Below, piece after piece: positions 36,763 to 46,146 of a stretch of DNA of 64,000 nt. The notes under the pieces were generated by a model. It was not told where the DNA came from. It did not search any database and was given only the letters and a program-made list of their open reading frames with translations. This DNA comes from Theocolax elegans (taxonomy: Eukaryota > Arthropoda > Insecta > Hymenoptera > Cerocephalidae): contig CM047425.1 in NCBI GenBank assembly GCA_026168455.1, positions 91,391,580-91,455,579 on the forward strand, in the 5' to 3' direction. The translations under genes and the position numbers were made by a program. Positions within the stretch are counted from its first letter, which is position 1. Every line of letters starts with the position of its first letter.

Positions 36763-37439
36763 AGAGGACGTCGAAGCTAGCATTTTTACCATCAGAGTAA
36801 CTCTACCTAATGGCACATATTCGCAATCAGTTTCACACTATTCTTCGTTATTTGCCGCTAGATTTCAATGAAATTTGCACAGGATATATAAAGTGATGCA
36901 GAGAATTGGGCTGTGCATCGAAAAGCGGCGAAAATTGAAAGAAAAACCTTTCTGATTAGTCTAAAACTGATGAACTCTACCTAATGGCACATATTCGCAA
37001 TCAGTTTCACACTATTCTTCGTTATTTGCCGCTAGATTTCAATGAAATTTGCACAGGATATATAAAATGATACAGAGAATTGGGCTGTGCATCGAAAAGC
37101 GGCGAAAATTGAAAGAAAAACCTTTCTGATTAGTCTAAAACTGGTAACCGCAACCGCGTACGTTATACGTATGTAGTAAGGATATTCCCCAAGAGGTGGC
37201 GCTGTATGGGTGCATTGATGTTGGGGTTATAGTCCGGGCGCAAGCTTATGGTGGCCGTAGGCCTACGAGGTCCGCGGATCCACCAAGGTTTTCTAGACGT
37301 ATTTTGGCCTCCTGAATCCAAATCTCGAGGGTGTTTTGCGCTAAAGTTGTGCAAAAATTGTTTATTAACAATTTTTAGCAACAATTATCAGAAATATTGG
37401 ATTTACTCGCGTATTTTCTGCTCAATGTTTATGAAATTT

Positions 37440-37960
37440 TGTATATAGGGGTTTTTTGGGACGCTGATTAAGAATCTGTAATTATTTTTTCAAAATTCAA
37501 AATGGCGGACCCAAAATGGCGGACGTAAATTTGAAAAATTTATGTATTTACCTGAAAATAGTTGTATATATGGGTTTTTTGGATCGCTGATTAAGAATTT
37601 GACATTAGATTTTCAAAATTCAAAATGGCGGACCCAAAATGGCGGACATAAATTTTAAAAATTGATGTATTTCCCCGAAAATAGTTGTATATATGGGTTT
37701 TTTGGGTTGCTGATTAAGAATTTGACATTAGATTTTCAAAATTCAAAATGGCGAACCCAAAATGGCGGACATAAATTTTAAAAATTGATGTATTTTCCCG
37801 AAAATGGTTGTATATATGGGTTTTATGGGTCGCTGATTAAGAATTTGATATTAGATTTTCAAAATTCAAAATGGCGGACATAAATTTTAAAAACTGATGT
37901 ATTTTCCCGAAAATGGTTGTATATATGGCCGCTGATTAAAAGCTTGATATTCAGTTTTCA
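37440..37960. repeat. 123-bp tandem array, left arm of the foldback element
   Basis: The motif GGCGGAC(A/G)TAAATTT recurs at 37518, 37641, 37764 and 37873. Spacings are 123, 123 and 109 (the last unit lacks 14 bases). Each unit contains AAAATGGCGGAC, TGTATATATGGGTTTT and GCTGATTAAGAATTTGA. Confidence 0.85.
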
Positions 37961-38099
37961 ATCTTCAAAATGTCGGATCAAAAGTAGAGTTCCTAAATTT
38001 TAAAAACTTTAAAAGCTATTATTTAAACGAATATATATGAATTACAATATTGTATGGTACACATAAGAGTAAAGTCAGTAAATTGAAACAATAATTTAT

Positions 38100-38638
38100 T
38101 TATAATTTGATATATATAATAAGTATGTACATTATATATATTATTTGAACAATAAATTTTAAATTTTCACCTGCCAACGTATGGTTATATTTATTTTTGC
38201 ATTTTTTTTCTCTTTGGCAAAAACAAAATGAGCAGCAAGGAATTCCGGCTGCGACACAGTAACATGAAATTTTTGTGCACACCTTGCAATTGCAATTTGG
38301 AACCAACTGATCGGATGGAGGTAATAATATCGTAACAGTTTTAGGTACCAATAATTCGTTATCTATTTTGAAACCAAAATCCAATGGATTTAATGGCATT
38401 ATATTTTTATATAATCAGTTTGTTTGCGTATAAACAATAAAAAACGCTCGTAATATATGGAGCCTTATAGTCTTGCTTGTAGGAGGAAGATCATCTATTG
38501 AAAAACATTTGGCATGATGGTAAAACCAGGTTCGTAACTCATTAAACGTATTTAAAGGTGAATTTTTTTTATAAACTTTTACTAAATACTGTTCTGCAGC
38601 GTCCAGACATTTTTCGAGTTTTGATTCAGAAATATCTA
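38100..38638 (-). pseudogene. Broken ORF with cysteine cluster in the core of the foldback element
   Basis: Reading the minus strand from about 38635 (just after a TTTTAG that could be a splice acceptor) gives SKLEKCLDAAEQYLVK, then FNELRTWFYHHAKC and DDLPPTSKTIRLHILRAFF, then a TGA. The same frame continues at once into PLNPLDFGFKIDNELLVPKT and a cysteine cluster (C-N-C, then C, C-Y-C, C-C, C-F-C, C spaced over 34 residues), ending at 38100. So it is one C-terminal domain broken by a single in-frame stop. The pattern (HILRAF; LDPLD-FGF; LLVP; Cys cluster resembling a CXC/CRC zinc-binding fold) recalls a protein repeatedly seen with insect transposons. The family assignment is from memory and the function is unknown; it may be the end of the element's own transposition protein. 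Confidence 0.5.
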
Positions 38639-38689
38639 AAAGAAAAAGTAATTAAATAATTGGGAAAGATATTAATTAAATTAAACTAC

Positions 38690-39300
38690 CCATTAAACCC
38701 ATATATTCAACCATTTTCGGGAAAATAAATCAATTTTTTAAATTTATGTCCGCCATTTTGAATTTTGAAAATCTAATATCAAATTCTTAATCAGCGACCC
38801 ATAAAACCCATATATACAACCATTTTCGGGAAAATACATCAATTTTTAAAATTTATGTCCGCCATTTTGGGTTCGCCATTTTGAATTTTGAAAATCTAAT
38901 GTCAAATTCTTAATCAGCAACCCAAAAAACCCATATATACAACTATTTTCGGGGAAATACATCAATTTTTAAAATTTATGTCCGCCATTTTGGATCCGCC
39001 ATTTTGAAATGTGAAAATCTAATATCAAATTCTTAATCAGCGACCCATTAAACCCATATATACAACCATCTTCGGGAAAATAAATCAATTTTTTAAATTT
39101 ATGTCCGCCATTTTTGGTCCGCCATTTTGAATTTTGAAAATCTAATATCAAATTCTTAATCAGCGACCCCAAAACCCCATATATACAATTATTTTCGGGG
39201 AAATACATAAATTTTTCAAATTTATGTCCGCCATTTTGGGTCCGCCATTTTGAATTTTGAAAAAGTAATTACAGATTCTTAATCAGCGTCCCAAAAAACC
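38690..39300. repeat. 123-bp tandem array, right arm of the foldback element
   Basis: Inverted counterpart of the left array, about five units; TCCGCCATTTTG recurs near 38749, 38860, 38983, 39107 and 39228. The right arm carries about one unit more than the left. Confidence 0.85.
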
Positions 39301-39730
39301 CCTATATACAAAATTTCATAAACATTGAGCAGAAAATACGCGAGTAAATCCAATATTTCTGATAATTGTTGCTAAAAATTGTTAATAAACAATTTTTGCA
39401 CAACTTTAGCGCAAAACACCCTCGAGATTTGGATTCAGGAGGCCAAAATACGTCTAGAAAACCTTGGTGGATCCGCGGACCTCGTAGGCCTACGGTCACC
39501 ATTGGCTGCGCCCGGACTATTAGCAGTTTTAGACTAATCAGAAAGGTTTTTCTTTCAATTTTCGCCGCTTTTCGATGCACAGCCCAATTCTCTGCATCAT
39601 TTTATATATCCTATGCAAATTTCATTGAAATCTAGCAGCAAATAACGAAGAATAGTGTGAAACTGATTGCGAATATGTGCCATTAGGTAGAGTTACTCTG
39701 ATGGTAAAAATGCTAGCTTCGACGTCCTCT

Positions 39731-40240
39731 TAACCTTGGCGAGACACTTCATACATATATCCTTGTTCATGACTTCCTACCATGACCAGCACATACCAAT
39801 GCTCCATATGTGATGATTGGTATAACATGTGTACATCCAATGAATAATGTGATTCCGCGGTTGCAAATGCCACTTCTTCCCCATCATCTTCCTACATATA
39901 CACATTTATTCTTTGTGCCATCCTTTCCCTCCATATTTCTTTGTCAAGAAAGTGAGAATAAGTAAGAGTGATGAATAATTCCGAGATACTTTGTCTCCTT
40001 AGAGAGCGAAAAACCCTTTCCGTCCAATCTTGGTAGCCTGAAGTCAGGTATCTTATACTTCTTTAAGAAGAGAATTAGTTCGGTCTCATATGGGTTTGCT
40101 CCTAGACATTTTTCTTTTGCCCATCCAGATAATTCTTTCAGTGCAGATTCCATTATATCACTGATGGTTGTTAGATCTCTCCCCGTTAACAGTATTACAT
40201 TTTCATCTGCATATGCTATATTACTTTGATTCTTTATTAC
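39731..40240 (-). pseudogene. Non-LTR retrotransposon remnant: RT catalytic part (upstream half)
   Basis: Minus-strand translation from about 40240 reads IAYADENVILLTGRDLTTIS, then ESALKELSGWAKEKCLGANP, ETELILFLKKYKIPDFRLP and ETKYLGIIHHS. After stops and shifts it reads PIITYGALVCAG before the foldback element begins. This is the palm of a reverse transcriptase of the R1/I-like group. The catalytic YADD box is YADE, and several stop codons follow, so it is inactive. It continues in the block at 36280-36762 on the far side of the inserted element. The N-terminal fingers, endonuclease and ORF1 are absent here. Confidence 0.75.
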
Positions 40241-41790
40241 CTAAGGATAAGAAGAATCGTGTTTATCAATATCAACCATAGTTTATCGTTAAATTTTGAA
40301 TCATGCCAGAAAGGTTGGAAAATATGGATTTATATAGTTTTTACGTACTAAATCAATCTATGTAGTTTTCTCCTAAAACACTAATGTTTAATAATATTTT
40401 CAAATAAGACATAGTCTGAAATCCGTGTTTTTTAGGACAAAAATAGTCCAAAATCCAATAAAATAAAATAAATCCAATAAATATTTCCAAAAAAATACAG
40501 CTAATCCTTGATGTATAAAAGAAATACCTACCAAATTTCATTAAAATCCGAGTAGACAGATATGAGTTATCGCGTTAAAAATAAATTACGATTTTAACAA
40601 TGGCTGAACTTTGTTTTGTCACTGCCACTGCTGTTTCAGAAATTTGTGAATTTTGTTATAGATAAGACTGACTAAAAAACCTGAATATATGTTTAGAGAC
40701 ATACACATATATATGGTGCATTTTTACTCAGTCAAGTGAGGGCCGTTGATGTAGTGCGATGCCAAAAGATCACCCTACATTTATATGCTGGGATTTATAT
40801 GTACACAGTAAATTACCACTCATATATTCTTGAAGGACTGATCCTGTTCTGTCAGAATTCAGGGGTGATAAAATGAAAAACATCATAATAGTTATAATTA
40901 TTATGACGTCATCGTAGTATTTTTAGTATCATAGGTGGGTAGAAGACACTGGCATTTCTTTATTCCCAAAATAACGATATTATTATTGAATAGATGTTCA
41001 CAATTTATTATTTAATACTTTAATCTATGGCTTTTTTTATTTAATGATTTATAAATTATTTTCAGCTTCAACATAAAAGATTTGTCTTTCTTTTGGAGCC
41101 GGGGGAGGGGGGAAGAAAGCTGTGAAGACTGAATTAAGTAATGTCTGACTTAACCCGTAATGAAGTGTATTGTAATTAGCCCAGGGGAGTCCAGCAGTGA
41201 AGGCCGAATATTATCTATATTATTATATTAAAATGTGTAAGGATCCTTTCATCTTTTACCTTCCACCCCCCCTTCACGAAAATAACCTTCAATGTATTTT
41301 TTATGATAAAATTGTAATGTGGTATTAATACAATTATTTTGTAAAAAAATTTAGAATAAAATTTTAAAAATTAAAAAATTTATAGTACGGTAGCTTTATA
41401 TAAAAGAGTGATTGCCGGATGTTGTGAAGCCAAACAAAACGGCTATGTTGGTTTACGTTTTGCGCATGCGACGAAACCATTGTAGGTTAGATTTTGCTGC
41501 GCGGAAAAAACGTATTATTTTAATTTTCTTGACAAAATTGGAGTATAATAAATCATTAATAAATATATTATTAGAAATTGTTGTTTTGATTGTTAAAAAG
41601 GAGCGCGCGAAGCGCTTTTTTTTTAGGTAAGAGGTTGTTACTGGGACTGAGGTAAAGGGGTGAGGGTAAAACGAGAGTGGGAGGAATATTAATTTTTATG
41701 TTTAACTTAAAATTAAAAGTAATTTAAAGTGCAAAAATAAATTAAACATAAAATTATTGCGTGCAACAAAACTAGTTTACGAGGTATTGG
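40241..41790. other. Non-genic region between the LINE remnant and tandem repeat
   Basis: No supported gene or RNA. Short ORFs only. Confidence 0.45.
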
Positions 41791-42139
41791 AGCATGGTGA
41801 CTCACACATAAGGATTGTCATGTGTATTCATCTAATGTACAAGGGTAGAGGTGTAGGGAAACAAGTGAAGGCGCCAAATGTCGCATTCCCAAAAAATACA
41901 CATAAGCTCAAAGAAAAAATTAGTTTATCCTGTACTGTAGCATGGCGACTCATACATAGGCAATGGCATATTTATCCATCGAATGTGCAAGGGTAGAGGT
42001 GTAGGGAAGCAAGTGAAGGCGCCAAATGTCGCATTCCCAAAAAATACACATAAGCTCAAAGAAAAAATTAGTTTATCCTGTACTGTAGCATGGCGACTCA
42101 TACATAGGCAATGGCATATTTATCCATCGAATGTGCAAG
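41791..42139. repeat. 148-bp tandem repeat, about 2.4 copies
   Basis: AGCATGG(T/C)GACTCA starts units at 41791, 41939 and 42087, exactly 148 bases apart. Units 1 and 2 differ mostly in their first 50 bases; the later part (GGGTAGAGGTGTAGGGAA... to TGTACTGTAGCATGG) is almost identical. The third copy stops at GAATGTGCAAG. Non-coding. Confidence 0.9.
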
Positions 42140-42355
42140 TATTTGTGAAAACATGGAGAATCTCATCTGAGAATTAGTTGGCAATCGATTTAAAATCGCC
42201 CAGATATATATGTCGGTGATTTTCGCCTGATCAGCTGACTATTTAATATAATAAATAATAATTATGCCTATTGTACGTAATAATTACTTTAATAATTATT
42301 ATCTGATAATAACGCATATTCTTCCGATTATAATACTGAATATATGTAAAGTTAT

Positions 42356-43443
42356 TTAACCTTTAGAGGGACGGAAAACGCCTAGAGGCGTAAACATTTT
42401 TTTTTCATAAGTACTCAATTTTTTTCATTTAAATAACTCAATTCAGATGTGAGGGTTAACGAAGTCTCCAAACATGACTCTGCAACCAAAAACATTAAAT
42501 TCAAAATGGGGGATGCAATATGGATAAGTTTCCAAGACATTTCTAGTTTCGATGTCAATCCTACTTGAAAATTATGTGTAGGAGTTTCAGAAGTCACTAG
42601 TTACAATTTTTCATTCATAATGCTCATGTTTTTGGGGTCGCTGAATCCGAATCTGAAGTCGGATTGACCTCAGGGTCAAGGTTATTTGAAGGTCAAATTT
42701 GCAAAATGTCCATTTCGTTTGAAAATTATGTTTAGCAATAACCCGAAAGAATGTTTGATATCGGATTTGGATTCATCAACCGTAAAAAATGTATACAAGT
42801 GGTAGTAGTTCTAAATTGATTGCAGTAAGTTTTATAAATTTGACCTTGAGATTGACTTTGACCCTGCCCTTGTGGGGTCAAACTATCTACGATTTCAGAT
42901 TCAGCAAACCAAAAAACATATACACATATGTTTTCAAGAAGACCATATATTGCCATATTTTGTAGATTTGACCTTCAAATGACCTTGGCTCTAAGGTCAT
43001 GGGGTCAAACCGACATCGGATTCAGATTCAGTGACCCAAAAAACATAAAGTGTATATGCTCTGGTCCGTGGGTTTTGACTTTTATTTTTTTTGTGTGTTA
43101 TATTTTTGTGTAGTTTTCAAATGTAAAGAATAAAGAAACTCAGATATCGCCGGTTGATACGCCCTTTGTAATATTTTTCAAGTAATATTGATATAGAATG
43201 ACCAGATAAAACCTAAATACAGCTGAAAATGAAATAAATTGTGCATTTTAACGTTTTTCTGAAATTTTGAAAATTTCAATATTTGGCCTTACCGTACCGG
43301 ACCGGAATACTCCTCTAGGCGTAAGGGGTCTGACTCACCAACATCGCAACTTAGTTTGGCTCTAACTTAGGGACTTTAGACCATATTCCTATAGAAAAAT
43401 GCGATTTTCAAATTTTTTAAAATCCCGGCCCTCTAAAGGTTAA
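42356..43443. mobile_element. piggyBac-type element, 1.08 kb, TTAA duplications
   Basis: TTAA (42356-42359), then CCTTTAGAGGGACGG; the other end is CCGGCCCTCTAAAGG, then TTAA (43440-43443). Subterminal palindromic motifs CGCCTAGAGGCG (left) and CCTCTAGGCG (right) follow. Inside, 42610-43070 is itself an inverted repeat: TTTTGGGGTCGCTGAATC and AGGTCAAATTTGCAAAATG on the left match the inverse of the right. No transposase ORF remains, so it is non-autonomous. Confidence 0.75.
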
Positions 43444-45956
43444 AATGTATTTATCTAAAAAAAGTCTTATTTTTTAATGAATATTTAATTAATATTACTA
43501 AATTATAAACAAATTATTGCTTTTTAATAATTGAATTTTAAATTTAGTTTATCTAATAAAACATAAGAAAAATAAAGAATTTGATTAGTAAGAACTTATA
43601 TATTATTCAACAATTAGTCCCAACAGTACACTTCGATCGATGAAGCGTTATCGTCTGAGATAATATTCCTAGTAAGTATAAATATTAAAATTTATCAAAG
43701 AGATTAACAAAACCTTCAAACTGAAGGTGTCGAAACTTGTAAAGCGCGGTAAACCCAGATAACTTCAAGTTTCCTATCCGGACCCTAAACAAAACTGTTT
43801 TATTTTTTTTATATTTTAAATTATTTAAAGTTTTTTCTAGTTCGTTATCTGTTGAATTTTTTATAATTTTTTCCGAATGGGAATGTCGAATTGACATACA
43901 TAATGCGAAAACAACTGCCGTCGGAAATATCGATAAAAGTATTGTATTTAAAACCTTAAAACTTTTACATCATTTTCCAATTTTCCATGAGCAGTATAAA
44001 CTCTTATAAATTTAGTTTACATTTTAATGTGTTCATCTCGATTACAATTGACTTTAGCAATGCTTACTGTCCTTACGGAAATTACCGTGTATTTATGATA
44101 TATTTATGTTTTAACATTTTCTAACAGCACTTTTATAGCTTAGAATTAAAATTCGAAATTAGTCTATGTTTACACCATAAAATATAGCTTAAAACGTGAC
44201 AAATTTGGATTTGACTTTCTTGCATATAGTTATGGCATGTGAGTAGCAACGATACATTCCAGAACCAAAGAAAAACACATTTCATGCTAATTTTTTCCTA
44301 TACTGTATAAACAATCCATTTATTTCTTATTAAAGAGAGTCCGATTCATATACAAGAGTATAATGCGAGTTTAAAAAAGTAATGATATTGATTATAGTGT
44401 AGAAGAAAATCAAAATAATTTTAATGAAATTAATAAGCCATCGTTAATAATTTAATATCCAAAATGAAGGTATTGCTATACTTGCTGACTATATTGAAAC
44501 TAAAAAAATTTCTTTAATATCGAGCGTTCTCTTGAACATGAGTTACAGACGTCATTATATATATTCGAAACTAATGAGATATTTACATCACAAACTTAAT
44601 AATAGTAAATCAAAGTATTTCTGCAGTATCAATATTATTATCAATTATATTATTAATATTAATAATAATAGTATAATTATTGAAATTCTATAAATAAATT
44701 ATTTTATATTTTTAATGGATCTATATTTGAATATAAGTCGATGCAAATGTAATCTATTAATATAATTAATTACATTTAATTATAAATTTTAAATTTAGTT
44801 TTTGAGTATACATTTTTTAGAATTATATGGATATATACTAATACAAGCGAATCCATCAACAATCGGATTTAAATTTGTATCAAATAATACCATTTGTAAC
44901 ATTTTCGTAAAATATTAATTTAATGTATATATTTAACAATATAAAATTATGATAACGCGCTTATTATTATAGTAAATTATAAATTAAATATGTGTGCTTA
45001 TTTTACTACATTTCAATTAATTTTTTTCTTAATAATGCATTCATCATACGATAGATTTATAAATATTTTACTTTGTTATAGCATATCTAGTTAAAATACT
45101 TAAATATATGAAACATTAAATGTTACACTAGTATGAAGATTTTGGCATAAATTATTTAGATTTCGATAAAAATACAATAAAAATAATAAAACATTATCCA
45201 AGATTTACCCCAACTCGTTGGGATTTACGTTTATAAATTCACATTTAAAATTGAAGCTAGGTATACGCTTGTAAATATATAATTAGTATATGCAAGTGAT
45301 TAAAAGTTATGATTTATATATAAATGATTTTAAATCTTAATGTATAATCGTATTTTAGTACAAAAAAATTATAATAATTTTACCCAAACAGGATGATTTT
45401 TCGCGAAACGAATTAAATAACAAAGTTTTAAATTTCACTTGCCTGAGTTAATAATTATAGCTACCCGTTTTGTGGTTGTGTATTTCAGTAAACATTTAAA
45501 TTTAAAGATGAAATATGATGTTGAAAATCACATATAAATTAATATTAATTATAAAAATTATTGTAATTTATGTAATTATTTCCTTACACACGTATAATAT
45601 ACAACGATCTTTAATAATTTAAGTAACGTATTGAAATCAAACATTTGATGAAGAAGCACATCTGTAAATATACTGTATCTTTAAACAAAACTTAGTATTT
45701 ACTAAAGTTGTTTCAGAAAAGAGAAATTGAAAAAGGACAAAGTTTTTTTGGTTAATATTATATATAAAAATTGTTAATTGTATATAAAAAAGATGCTGCC
45801 AATTCGTTGTCGCGCTTCCTCAAAATGAATGAATCGCTCTAATGTAATACATTATTCTAATATAAAATTTATTATACATAATTGTATCATCTACACCTAG
45901 CGTTGAAAATGAGAACTATTAATCTAAATATTTATTTCTCTTTTTTATTTTAACTT
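43444..45956. other. AT-rich non-genic region
   Basis: Nothing I can support: no credible ORF, RNA or repeat ends. Confidence 0.5.
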
Positions 45957-46146
45957 TGTTTTTTTATGCTCCCAAATCGGTGCTAATCAGCGACGGAGGT
46001 CATACGATGTCTTGGTGAAGAAAGCACTTGATGAAAATACATTCGCCAGTGGTGCTTGTATCAATCGGCCGGGGCCGGGAATTGAACCTGGGACCTCCAG
46101 ATTACGAACCCGATGCCCTGTCAACCGAATGATCGCTATAGCATCC
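45957..46146 (-). mobile_element. tRNA-derived SINE
   Basis: On the minus strand, starting near 46142, the sequence folds like a tRNA: TAGCGATCATTCGG as A box/D arm, an anticodon arm with loop TTCGTAA (anticodon CGT, threonine; the stem needs three G-U pairs), and a T arm containing the B box GGTTCAATTCC (46078-46088). The acceptor stem does not pair, so it is not a working tRNA. An unrelated body of about 110 bases follows and ends in an A-rich tail near 45957. This is the head-body-tail plan of a tRNA-derived SINE. No target duplication is evident. Confidence 0.65.

Larger units (their letters stand above)
36763..39730. mobile_element. Foldback (long inverted repeat) transposon, 2.97 kb
   Basis: Both ends read AGAGGACGTCGAAGCTAGCA inward. 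The left arm is 36763 to about 37975, the right arm about 38690-39730. Each arm has an outer GC-richer part (with the segment whose translation contains RDLDSGGQNTSRKPWW on opposite strands) and an inner array of roughly 123-bp tandem units. The left arm has two extra features: a 175-bp direct duplication of the outermost part (36798-37143) and about 85 bases near 37144-37235 that are absent from the right arm. The centre (37976-38689) holds a broken ORF with a cysteine cluster. This design, long inverted termini made partly of tandem repeats around a unique core, is that of FB/Galileo-like elements. It is inserted in a LINE. The target duplication is at most 2 bp by eye. Confidence 0.8.

Noticed and set aside
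37163..39635. Mirror ORFs containing RDLDSGGQNTSRKPWW on both sides
   Set aside because: They arise from the foldback arms. No start context or family match supports a protein.
46081..46142. A functional tRNA-Thr gene
   Set aside because: The acceptor stem does not pair, the anticodon stem needs three wobble pairs, and a SINE body follows.
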